A stretch of 9,983 bases of DNA from Clostridiales bacterium UBA4717 (GCA_002404395.1 DHJP01000076.1:1-9983), one strand, 5' to 3'; positions 1 to 6,189 are shown, numbered from the stretch's first letter. The notes: generated by a model not told the origin, from the letters alone. Numbers and translations are program-made.

Positions 1-19
1 CCAGCTGAGCTATGCTCCC
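1..19 (-). tRNA. tRNA, 5' end only (partial, leaves window)
   Basis: Read on the minus strand the first 19 bases give GGGAGCATAGCTCAGCTGG. This is a 7-nt acceptor strand (GGGAGCA), U8-A9, the D-stem GCUC and the start of the D-loop AGCUGG. The anticodon lies outside the window, so the isotype cannot be read. The acceptor strand would suit several Firmicute tRNAs, valine among them, but that is a guess. A consensus promoter lies just upstream on the same strand. Confidence 0.88.
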
Positions 20-49
20 GTTTGCCACAGGTTTTCCTGCGACTCGTAC

Positions 50-78
50 ATTATATCATAGCCTTACTCTTTTGTCAA
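50..78 (-). promoter_or_regulatory. Consensus sigma-A promoter of the tRNA
   Basis: On the minus strand TTGACA (73-78) and TATAAT (50-55) are separated by exactly 17 bp, a perfect match to the housekeeping consensus. Transcription would start near position 43, leaving a leader of about 24 nt before the tRNA 5' end. This is the strength expected of a stable-RNA promoter. Confidence 0.9.
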
Positions 79-295
79 CAACTTTTTTCAATTTTTTTAA
101 ACTTTTTTTGTTTTTCAAAATACAACGGCAAAAAGGTGCTCCCGAACGATGAAACCGACGCTTTTATCCATATTTTAAAACGGTTGATCCCAAAGACAAA
201 AAGCTCTTTTTTTACTTAAATCGGCACAAAGCTTCAAAACTCTGCGAAAATACATGAACATTTTTCAAACAATCGCAAAATTTACTCGGTTTCAA
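79..295. other. AT-rich intergenic spacer between divergent promoters
   Basis: This gene-free stretch separates the tRNA promoter (minus) from the promoter at 296 (plus). It is rich in T and A runs. An open frame at 22-219 crosses it but starts in the tRNA leader, has no ribosome-binding site, crosses the tRNA promoter and encodes a low-complexity Phe/Leu/Lys-rich peptide, so it is not called. I see no RNA gene or clear repeat here. Confidence 0.6.
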
Positions 296-324
296 TTGAC
301 AAAACTGTTCAAATGATATAAAAT
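296..324 (+). promoter_or_regulatory. Sigma-A promoter of the zinc-ribbon/HPr-like operon
   Basis: TTGACA (296-301) is followed after 17 bp by TAAAAT (319-324), a 5/6 match to the -10 consensus. The predicted start near 331 leaves a leader of about 50 nt before the ATG at 382. Confidence 0.8.
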
Positions 325-381
325 AACAGATAAGGTGATATATGATAATGTCACTAACCTATGAAAGGCAGGCGTTAAAAT

Positions 382-792
382 ATGGATATCTTCGACAGCA
401 TCAGAAGCGGCGCAGACAAGGCCGCAAAGAAAGCAGGCGACTATTCAGACATTGCCAAACTTACGCTTAAGCTCAAAAACGAAAAAGCCAAACTGAAAGT
501 CATGTTCTACGAACTCGGCGCAGCTATTTATAATGCAGACGACCATGACGCCGAGGGGGAGATCAAAAACAGAATGTACCCCGAGATCATCGAAAAGCAG
601 GAGTATATTGCCAAGCTGACTCATATGCTCGATACCAAAACAGGCGCTGTCAGATGCAAATCGTGCAAAGCCAAGATCAAATCAAACATGGCATATTGCC
701 CCGTCTGCGGTACAAAGCAGCATGATGAACCGAAGAAGGAAGAGACCCGCTTTGTGGACATTACGGACGAATATTTTGCAGATCAAAAATAA
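382..792 (+). CDS. Coiled-coil / zinc-ribbon protein of unknown function
   Basis: This encodes 136 residues. The N-terminal ~85 residues are charged and helical, rich in Lys, Glu and Ala, and probably form a coiled coil. Then comes a compact zinc ribbon with Cys92-x2-Cys95 and Cys106-x2-Cys109 (CKSC...CPVC), and a polar acidic tail. There is no signal peptide or membrane segment, so it should be cytoplasmic. The start is supported by a purine-rich AAAGGCAGG about 10 nt upstream of ATG and by the promoter at 296-324. Small proteins of this plan are common in Clostridia and annotated only as zinc-ribbon domain proteins; the zinc is structural as a rule. It is first in a two-gene operon, with the HPr-like gene 27 nt downstream, which may hint at a shared role, but no function can be assigned from sequence. 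Confidence 0.85.
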   Translation: MDIFDSIRSGADKAAKKAGDYSDIAKLTLKLKNEKAKLKVMFYELGAAIYNADDHDAEGEIKNRMYPEIIEKQEYIAKLTHMLDTKTGAVRCKSCKAKIKSNMAYCPVCGTKQHDEPKKEETRFVDITDEYFADQK

Positions 793-819
793 CAATAACA
801 GATCAAGGAGTTAACCGCT

Positions 820-1050
820 ATGAAAAAAATCAATATCAAGCTTTCAACAATTGATGACGTAAAGAATTTTGTGAACGCAGTCACCCTGTTTAACGGTGAA
901 GCAGATCTTACAAGCGGCAGATATGTCGTCGATGCAAAATCCATCATGGGCATCTTCAGCCTTGATCTTGCTCATGAGATCACGCTTTCGCTCAACGGAG
1001 TTGATGAAGACAAATTTGTTGATTCAATAAAGCAGTTTATCGTTGAATAA
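820..1050 (+). CDS. HPr-like protein lacking the active-site histidine (Crh-type)
   Basis: This encodes 76 residues, slightly shorter than HPr (about 85-88). The second half carries the HPr signature around the regulatory serine: VDAKSIMGIFSL, with Ser41 aligned to Ser46 of Bacillus HPr, followed by an EITLSLNG strand and a C-terminal helix. The segment that should hold the phosphoacceptor His15 (GxHARPA in HPr) reads LSTIDDV here, with Thr10 at the histidine position in an ungapped alignment. It therefore cannot act as a PTS phosphocarrier from PEP. If the serine is phosphorylated by HPr kinase, a regulatory role like that of Crh (which has Gln15) is possible; that is inference. AAGGAG at 805-810 lies 9 nt before ATG, a strong site. 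It is the second gene of the operon and is followed by a terminator. Confidence 0.85.
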   Translation: MKKINIKLSTIDDVKNFVNAVTLFNGEADLTSGRYVVDAKSIMGIFSLDLAHEITLSLNGVDEDKFVDSIKQFIVE

Positions 1051-1071
1051 GCAAAACTCAACTATAGATAC

Positions 1072-1122
1072 GCAAAAAACAGTCGGTGTTCACAAAAAAT
1101 GTGAACACCGACTGTTTTTTGC
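1072..1122. terminator. Bidirectional rho-independent terminator (23-bp perfect stem)
   Basis: Positions 1072-1094 and 1100-1122 are perfect inverted repeats of 23 bp around an AAAAA loop. The outer stem is A-rich on the left and T-rich on the right, so transcripts from either side end in a U run. It sits between the end of the HPr-like gene (plus) and the end of the histidine-kinase gene (minus), and should terminate both. Confidence 0.93.
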
Positions 1123-1186
1123 AGATGTACTTTTCGCTTATATAACTTGTATAAACGCAACGCGGCAACTGTACGCCGCAAGTCCC

Positions 1187-2638
1187 CTACGACAGCTCAA
1201 ACCAGAATGTACTTCCGCATCCGAGCCGGCTTTCGACACCGTACTTTGCCTTATGAAGCTCAAGTATGCCTCTTACTATAGATAGTCCGAGACCGGAGCC
1301 TATACTTGAGCGTTTATGGACCTTATCGACCTTATAGTATCTGTCCCATATATACGGCAGCTCTTCTTCGGCGATTCCCTCTCCGGTATCGGTCACCTCT
1401 ATCCTGACCGAATGTGCGCTCGGATGAATGAGCTGTCTGACGATCACCCGCTTATCTTCGCCGGTATGATTTATCGCGTTTATAAGCAGATTATATACCA
1501 CCTGCAATATACGCGTGCGGTCTGCGTATACTATCGCGTCGCTGTCGTTCTCAAAGGTAATATCGTAGCCATCACAGGCACTCATCCTGCGCAAACGGTC
1601 AATACTCTCCTCGACCGCTTTGGTCAGGTTGAATTCTTCCTTATTAAGCTGTTCGACATTCGCGCCGAGCTTTGAAAGATCCATAACGTCATTCACAAGC
1701 GAGGTCAGCCGTTTCGCCTCTCCGATAATTACGTCAATATTTTCCGAATTCATCTCGCCCGGGATGTCTTTCATCATCTCGGCATAGCCCGATATCATGG
1801 TAAGCGGCGTTCTGAGATCATGAGATATATTCGCGATCAGCTCCTTTTGGAGCTTGTCGGTTTTGGAAAGCTCGGTTGCCGCATAGTTCAGAGAATCCGC
1901 AAGCATCTCACTTTCCTTATATCCTCTGCCGTTAAAATCAGCCGTGTAATTCCCCGCCGCCAGCCTGCGTGCGCCCTTTGACATTTCAGTGATCGGCGCA
2001 CTGATCTGCTTTGCCATCACAAACGACAACAGCACCGCAAATATAAGCAATACTGCGGTAATAATTATCAGTTCGCTGCGCAGTGTTTTCACGGTCGCCG
2101 TTACGGGAGAGGTCGTGGCATTGAGATATAAAACCACATTATCTCCCACCACCTTGCTCGGAACGATCACGGTGCTGAGTATACTCTCACCCATTCCGTT
2201 ATCCTCGCCGGGCACATTTCCGCCGTACTTGTCCGGATCATAACGATCGTTAAAGAAGCCGCGCCTCGGTATGGAGCGTGTCACTTCTCCACCGTTTGTC
2301 ACCGCCGCATTATAAAAATTGCGCAGTGTATCACTGTCAACACGATGAAGAATACAATCATTCAGCGTGTGAGCGCTGTAAAGCTCGTTACCATCGAGGT
2401 CCGTGATACGTATACAGATCTCATTCTCCTGTGCGATGCGGGCAAGCAGTGAGTCAAGGTCGCTGTGGTCGATATTTCTCACAATACTGCGCGCGCTCCG
2501 AGCCACCTCATTCTGCTTGATGCTCTTATATACATCGTCAAGAAACACCACTTGGAACAGCCATAGCAATACTATTGCCACCGCGCAGAATATACCCATA
2601 TATCCGATAATGCGCCACTTGAGTCCGGGTCTGCGCAT
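1187..2638 (-). CDS. Membrane sensor histidine kinase
   Basis: From the ATG at 2638 it has 483 residues. Order: short basic N-terminus; membrane helix ~9-33; extracytoplasmic domain ~34-187; second helix ~188-209; HAMP linker ~210-262; HisKA box ISHDLRTP with phospho-His273; HATPase domain with N-box NLLINAINHT (~383-392), DTGEGI (Asp417), and the G2 box SIGSGLGLSIV (~445-455). All catalytic motifs are intact. The extracellular domain is not recognisable, so the signal is unknown. The start is uncertain: the frame opens with TTG at 2668 (a GAGGAG lies 13 nt before it, rather far), a GTG at 2641, and this ATG 7 nt after the regulator's TGA. None has a well-placed ribosome-binding site, so translation probably depends on coupling to the upstream gene. 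It is the last gene of the htrA-like/regulator/kinase operon. Confidence 0.93.
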   Translation of the reverse strand: MRRPGLKWRIIGYMGIFCAVAIVLLWLFQVVFLDDVYKSIKQNEVARSARSIVRNIDHSDLDSLLARIAQENEICIRITDLDGNELYSAHTLNDCILHRVDSDTLRNFYNAAVTNGGEVTRSIPRRGFFNDRYDPDKYGGNVPGEDNGMGESILSTVIVPSKVVGDNVVLYLNATTSPVTATVKTLRSELIIITAVLLIFAVLLSFVMAKQISAPITEMSKGARRLAAGNYTADFNGRGYKESEMLADSLNYAATELSKTDKLQKELIANISHDLRTPLTMISGYAEMMKDIPGEMNSENIDVIIGEAKRLTSLVNDVMDLSKLGANVEQLNKEEFNLTKAVEESIDRLRRMSACDGYDITFENDSDAIVYADRTRILQVVYNLLINAINHTGEDKRVIVRQLIHPSAHSVRIEVTDTGEGIAEEELPYIWDRYYKVDKVHKRSSIGSGLGLSIVRGILELHKAKYGVESRLGCGSTFWFELS

Positions 2639-2645
2639 CACTTTT

Positions 2646-3341
2646 TCAGTTCTGTCCGGGCGTTTCAAAACGGTATCCCACTCCTCTTATCGTAACAATA
2701 TACTTATTGTACGGACCGAGACTTTTCCTTAAAAGCTTTATGTGCGTGCCGAGCGTACGGTCGTCTCCGCAGAAATCATACCCCCACACGTCGCTGATTA
2801 TCTTGTCGCGCGACAGCGCGATATTCCGATTACGTAACAGATAGAAGAACAGATCATACTCCTTCGGCGACATTTCCACACGCTTACCGTCCACATAAAC
2901 GATGCGCGCGCTGACATCGACCTTAAGTCCCTCTATCTCGATTATCTCGTTTTTCCTCGGCACATCGACGGTACTCTTTTTCCCCGAGCGATTCATTATC
3001 GCAGATATTCTGAGCATAAGCTCACGCGGCGAAAACGGCTTCACCACGTAATCGTCGATACCGAGTTCAAAGCCGTTGATCTTGTCGTATTCCTCGCCGC
3101 GCGCCGAAAGCATAATGATCGGAGTATCCGAAAACTTCCTGATCTCACGGCAGGCGGAAAAGCCGTCAAGCTCCGGCATCATTATATCCATAACAATGAT
3201 ATCATACTTGTTGCGCCGGCATTTTTCCACCGCATCCATTCCGTTTGACGCCTCATCAACGCTGTGTCCATCAAAAGAAGCATATTTCGCCACAAGCTTG
3301 CGGATCATTTCTTCATCATCAACAATAAGTATTTTGTACAC
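2646..3341 (-). CDS. OmpR/PhoB-family response regulator
   Basis: This encodes 231 residues from the GTG at 3341. The receiver domain (1-~117) has the acidic pair Asp8-Asp9, phosphoacceptor Asp52 (VMDIMMP), Ser79 (MLSAR) and Lys101 (VVKPFSP). A winged-helix output domain (~131-228) ends in the typical RTLGTHIKLLRKSLG and TIRGVGYRFE motifs. The open frame begins at TTG 3350, but GGGAAAGG abuts that codon, whereas it sits 9 nt before GTG 3341, which also gives the usual family N-terminus MYKILIVDDE; I therefore chose GTG. It is cotranscribed with the protease upstream and the kinase downstream, its cognate partner. Tandem 11-bp-spaced repeats in the operon promoter suggest autoregulation. By analogy with CssR and CiaR it would answer secretion or envelope stress; this is inferred from context. 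Confidence 0.94.
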   Translation of the reverse strand: MYKILIVDDEEMIRKLVAKYASFDGHSVDEASNGMDAVEKCRRNKYDIIVMDIMMPELDGFSACREIRKFSDTPIIMLSARGEEYDKINGFELGIDDYVVKPFSPRELMLRISAIMNRSGKKSTVDVPRKNEIIEIEGLKVDVSARIVYVDGKRVEMSPKEYDLFFYLLRNRNIALSRDKIISDVWGYDFCGDDRTLGTHIKLLRKSLGPYNKYIVTIRGVGYRFETPGQN

Positions 3342-3390
3342 GGCATTCAACCTTTCCCGACCGCATCCGCAGCCGCAAAAAACGAGTGCG

Positions 3391-3428
3391 GGAGCTGTTT
3401 GGAAGCTTTTGGGCTTTCAAGCAGCTCC
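3391..3428 (-). promoter_or_regulatory. Stem-loop in the protease-regulator gap (possible attenuator)
   Basis: Positions 3391-3406 and 3413-3428 pair over 16 bp with two G-U-type mismatches around a 6-nt loop. On the minus strand the stem is followed, 8 nt later, by a run of six T. The distance is longer than in a standard intrinsic terminator, so it may be a weak terminator or processing site lowering expression of the two-component genes relative to the protease. Confidence 0.4.
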
Positions 3429-3437
3429 TTTGATGTC

Positions 3438-3475
3438 CGAAATTCAGTCATCGGTCAGCCGACTCATGAATTTCG
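3438..3475 (-). other. Second stem-loop downstream of the protease gene
   Basis: CGAAATTCA (3438-3446) pairs with TGAATTTCG (3467-3475), with an inner TCGG/CCGA stem. It lies 14 nt beyond the protease stop and has no T run. It may stabilise the protease mRNA 3' end or act together with the stem-loop at 3391-3428. Confidence 0.4.
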
Positions 3476-3488
3476 CATAACCTTGCAG

Positions 3489-4991
3489 TTAAAATCCGAA
3501 CCATGAGAACGGGGACGAATATGTTCCGTTCCGACCGGTATCGCTGTTCCCGTCATTTTTGTCTTCGCTCTCGACCGTCGGCGTTGACTCGCGGCACTCA
3601 AGCTCCACATCAACATACATACCGTCTCTTACCACGGTAAGCGTCAATTTATCGCCGACCTGATAATTCTTCAAAAGCGCCTTCAGATCGCTTGAATACG
3701 TCACTTCATTACCGTCGATCGCCGTTATGCGGTCGCCGATTTTAAGCTCATCGGTATACTCGCTTCCGAGCACGTACATACCGAGCGTGTTGACTCTGTA
3801 CATCATCGCAGTATAGGAATCCTTGATATCCATAAACGAGATGCCGAGTGAAACTCTGCCGCGTACATAACCGTAGTTTATGATCTGTTCGGCAACCTTG
3901 GTCGCCGTAACGCTCGGGATCGCAAAGCCGAGCCCCTCAATATCCGAACCTGCGGATTTCGCGTTTACCACGCCGACAAGCTCGCCTGCCAGATTGAACA
4001 GACCGCCGCCGGAGTTGCCGGGGTTAATTGCGGCATTGGTCTGAAGCAGGGTCATCTTCGTACCGTCAATGGTAACTTCACGTGCAAGCGCGCTGATAAT
4101 TCCGTTGGTAACGGTACCGCCGAGTCTGCCGAGCGGATTACCGACGGCAATGACCTCTTCGCCGACCACAAGCTTGGTGCTGTCGCCGACCACTGCCGGA
4201 ACAAGTCCGGTCTTTTCGATCTTGATAACGGCAATATCGCTTTCGGAATCGCCGCCGATCACTTTCGCCTCATACTCCGTACCGTCGGAAAGCTCGACCG
4301 TGACCGTGGAGGCACCGCTAATGACATGATTGTTCGTGACAATGTAACCGTCCTCGGTGATGATAACGCCGCTTCCGGCTCCTTTGGTGACGTATTGGCT
4401 GAATATGCTGCTGGTCGAAACCGTTTCGGTGCGTATCTCAACGACCGTCGGCGCTACCTTTGCCGCAACCTCCGAATAAGTTCCGCGTGCGCCTTGAGTC
4501 GAATCGGTGTTCTTCACGCTTGCATCGGTGTTTTCGATAGTACGGTAGATGACCGACGGATTGCCTGCCGCACCGATTTCCAACGCTTTTCCCGCAAACA
4601 GTGTCCCGCAGTATGCGGCGGCGCCTGAAAGCAGGACGCAGGCGGCGGCAATAGCGGCAAACACTCCGGTGCGCTTCGACCCCTTATGCTTCTTTTTCTC
4701 ATGGACCGACGCGGCGGTTTCGGAGGCGGCGTCAGCGTTAATGTGTATTTCGCGACGCTGTTCGCCGTTCTCACCCGCAAAGCCGTTATTTACGCCGTGC
4801 TCATTATTCACACGGTCAAAATCATTGCCGTATGCCACTGTGTGAGCCGCCTCATTCGTAACGTTGCCGTATCCGGTCTCCGACACATTCGCGGCATTGT
4901 TTACAGGCTCAACAGGCTTTTCTTCATTTCCGCTGTTTGCCCCCGTTACTTCGATATCGTTTGATTCGTTATAATTCATATTATCATTCAT
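3489..4991 (-). CDS. HtrA/DegP-family membrane-anchored serine protease with PDZ domain
   Basis: This encodes 500 residues. Order: acidic Asn/Glu-rich cytoplasmic region (1-~97), basic stretch KKKHKGSKR, one membrane helix (~109-132), a linker, a trypsin-like protease domain (~172-370) and one PDZ domain (~375-466), then an acidic, Ser-rich tail. The catalytic triad is complete: His222 (TNNHV), Asp252 (SDIAV) and Ser327 (NPGNSGG). The topology places the protease outside the membrane, where HtrA proteins degrade or refold misfolded exported proteins. AAAGGAG 8 nt before ATG supports the start. It is first in an operon with the response regulator and kinase, the arrangement expected of a secretion-stress module like CssRS-HtrA of Bacillus or CiaRH-HtrA of streptococci. 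The ~100-residue cytoplasmic extension is long for the family. Which of htrA, htrB or yyxA it corresponds to cannot be told. Confidence 0.95.
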   Translation of the reverse strand: MNDNMNYNESNDIEVTGANSGNEEKPVEPVNNAANVSETGYGNVTNEAAHTVAYGNDFDRVNNEHGVNNGFAGENGEQRREIHINADAASETAASVHEKKKHKGSKRTGVFAAIAAACVLLSGAAAYCGTLFAGKALEIGAAGNPSVIYRTIENTDASVKNTDSTQGARGTYSEVAAKVAPTVVEIRTETVSTSSIFSQYVTKGAGSGVIITEDGYIVTNNHVISGASTVTVELSDGTEYEAKVIGGDSESDIAVIKIEKTGLVPAVVGDSTKLVVGEEVIAVGNPLGRLGGTVTNGIISALAREVTIDGTKMTLLQTNAAINPGNSGGGLFNLAGELVGVVNAKSAGSDIEGLGFAIPSVTATKVAEQIINYGYVRGRVSLGISFMDIKDSYTAMMYRVNTLGMYVLGSEYTDELKIGDRITAIDGNEVTYSSDLKALLKNYQVGDKLTLTVVRDGMYVDVELECRESTPTVESEDKNDGNSDTGRNGTYSSPFSWFGF

Positions 4992-5058
4992 GGTTCATTC
5001 TCCTTTCACCGCTTGGCGGTCATCCGACTCGGGATCGCTCCTCTGTCTTTGTGACTGT

Positions 5059-5093
5059 ATTATATCCGACCAATATGACGGTTTCGTGACGGT
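5059..5093 (-). promoter_or_regulatory. Putative regulated promoter of the protease operon with 11-bp direct repeats
   Basis: On the minus strand a perfect TATAAT (5059-5064) lies about 70 nt before the protease ATG, but the expected -35 position holds ACGAAA, which is not a -35 box. Instead ACCGTCA occurs twice (plus-strand TGACGGT at 5076-5082 and 5087-5093), 11 bp apart, ending 11 bp from the -10 box. Such tandem heptamers one helical turn apart over the -35 region are the usual binding site of OmpR/PhoB-family activators. The regulator in this operon is the obvious candidate. Confidence 0.65.
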
Positions 5094-5127
5094 AAAAGCA
5101 AAGTATAATGAAAAATCACGCAAAAAC

Positions 5128-5613
5128 TCATGAAAGTACTAACTCCGCATACCGCGCGCCGCACAACGAGGCAATATCCCCCGGCGCCGCTTCGATCTGC
5201 CAGCCTATTCTTCCCGCACTGACAAGCATGGTATCAAGCGCCCCGGCGCTCGAGTCAAAAAATGTCCTGAACTGTTTTTTCATTCCTACGGGAGAGCAAC
5301 CGCCTCTGACATATCCCGTAAGCGCATTGATCTCTGCAACATGGATCATCTCCACAGACTTGACCCCGGCAGCTTTTGCCGCCTTTTTTAAGTCAAGCTC
5401 CCTCTCAACCGGAATGTCGAACACATAGTAATTTTTATCGCTTCCGCGGGTCACGAGCGTTTTGAAGATCTTAGTCGGATCGATCCCGAGCAATACGGCG
5501 ATCGTTTTGCCGTCAACCGCGCCTTCTCCGTGCTCGTACCGATGGATCTTGTAATTGATTTTCGCGCTGTCGAATTTTCTTATAGCGTTGGTCTTGTTTT
5601 CCTTTTCCGCCAT
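5128..5613 (-). CDS. ybaK: YbaK/EbsC-family Cys-tRNA(Pro) deacylase
   Basis: This encodes 161 residues, the normal family length. The single YbaK/aminoacyl-tRNA editing domain shows the N-terminal NAIRKFDSAKINYKIHRY segment, the helix before KIFKTLV with Lys51 (the conserved lysine essential for deacylation in family members), the FDIPVERELDLKKAAKAAG segment, and the GGCSPVGMKK motif of the substrate pocket. Family members hydrolyse Cys mischarged onto tRNA(Pro) in the cytoplasm; some act more broadly. The frame continues upstream to a GTG at 5658, but that codon lies before the predicted transcription start, so ATG 5613, with AGGCGG about 9 nt before it, is chosen. It has its own promoter. 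No clear terminator follows, so some transcription may continue into the protease operon on the same strand. Confidence 0.92.
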   Translation of the reverse strand: MAEKENKTNAIRKFDSAKINYKIHRYEHGEGAVDGKTIAVLLGIDPTKIFKTLVTRGSDKNYYVFDIPVERELDLKKAAKAAGVKSVEMIHVAEINALTGYVRGGCSPVGMKKQFRTFFDSSAGALDTMLVSAGRIGWQIEAAPGDIASLCGARYAELVLS

Positions 5614-5646
5614 TGTTTCACCGCCTGTCTTAAACTTCTTTATTGT

Positions 5647-5675
5647 ATTATAGCGCACTATCGGTTATTTTTCAA
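5647..5675 (-). promoter_or_regulatory. Sigma-A promoter of ybaK
   Basis: On the minus strand TTGAAA (5670-5675) and TATAAT (5647-5652) are 17 bp apart. The start would be near 5640, about 27 nt before the ATG at 5613. This rules out the upstream GTG at 5658 as the start codon. Confidence 0.82.
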
Positions 5676-5691
5676 TACCTTGATTATGTAA

Positions 5692-5820
5692 GGGGTGTTA
5701 AAAAATCAAGATGAATTTTAGCACCCACGACATTGCCCGGCGGCAGAACGCCGCCGTCCTGCCGTTAAAAAACAAAGTTATTGAGGCAAAAATGATCAAA
5801 GATCGATTTTTTAACAGCCC
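5692..5820. repeat. Split inverted repeat resembling an interrupted terminator
   Basis: GGGGTGTTAAAAAATC (5692-5707) and GATTTTTTAACAGCCC (5805-5820) are inverted repeats matching at 15 of 16 positions, separated by 97 bp. The right arm and flank (about 5808-5833) also closely resemble the right half of the intact terminator at 8399-8447, with small indels. The space between the arms contains a GC-rich hairpin (5738-5756, CGGCGGC/GCCGCCG) that could instead fold as CGGCAG 5741-5746 with CTGCCG 5759-5764, and an AT-rich stem-loop (5788-5812). It lies between the small secreted-protein gene and the ybaK promoter and may end transcription of the former. Confidence 0.5.
5788..5812 (-). terminator. 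Weak AT-rich stem-loop after the small secreted-protein gene
   Basis: Minus-strand reading gives AAAAAATCGATC, loop TTT, then GATCATTTTT: ten base pairs with one bulge, the right arm ending in T residues. It lies 15 nt past the stop codon at 5827. The stem is AT-rich, so as a terminator it would be weak. Confidence 0.35.
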
Positions 5821-5826
5821 GCATTT

Positions 5827-6189
5827 TTATTTTTTGCTTTTTCCCGGTATCATAATAATTATTGCGATTATAATTGCCGCGATTATCGCCACTGCGATTA
5901 TCGTGCCGGCCATGGCGTTTCCGCTTTGCATTGTGCCCTCGGCGGCGCTTCTGCCAAGCTCACCGATTTGGTCCTCACCGTCATATATAACTCCGGTATC
6001 CGCATTGTTTTCATCGCCTGTCGTTTCCGGGTACTCGCCCGATGTTTCCGTACTGCCGCCCGTCTCCCCGAAATGTCCGCCATCGGCAAGCATCGGGAAA
6101 GTCATCGTGCAAAGCATCATATATATCAAGAGCGTCGAAAAAATCGAATATACTATACGTTTTCCGACGACAAAATTTGACTTAGTCAT
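5827..6189 (-). CDS. Small secreted/membrane protein of unknown function
   Basis: This encodes 120 residues and I do not recognise a family. The N-terminus (KR followed by a hydrophobic stretch ~12-35 ending MTFPMLA) looks like a signal peptide or membrane anchor. Residues ~36-90 form an acidic low-complexity segment rich in Gly, Glu, Thr and Ser (GETGGSTETSGEYPETTGDE). A very hydrophobic Ile/Ala helix (~94-114) and the basic end GKSKK follow. The expected topology is an extracytoplasmic acidic loop held by one or two membrane helices. AAAGGAG lies 11 nt before ATG. The opposite strand also has an open frame (5711-6280), but without a ribosome-binding site; signal peptide, helix and ribosome site all favour this strand. 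It diverges from the RNHCP gene and is a single-gene unit. Confidence 0.75.
   Translation of the reverse strand: MTKSNFVVGKRIVYSIFSTLLIYMMLCTMTFPMLADGGHFGETGGSTETSGEYPETTGDENNADTGVIYDGEDQIGELGRSAAEGTMQSGNAMAGTIIAVAIIAAIIIAIIIMIPGKSKK

Noticed and set aside
22..219. 65-codon plus-strand open frame
   Set aside because: It crosses the minus-strand tRNA leader and promoter, lacks a ribosome-binding site and encodes low-complexity hydrophobic/basic sequence.
361..378. Five-codon leader frame (ATG to TAA) before the zinc-ribbon gene
   Set aside because: It lies over the ribosome-binding region, has no site of its own and shows no regulatory codon run.
1043..1285. 80-codon plus-strand open frame
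   Set aside because: It overlaps the end of the HPr-like gene, runs through the terminator hairpin and into the antisense of the kinase gene, with no ribosome-binding site.
5104..5109. Plus-strand TATAAT near the protease promoter
   Set aside because: There is no suitable -35 box 16-18 bp upstream and no plus-strand gene downstream.
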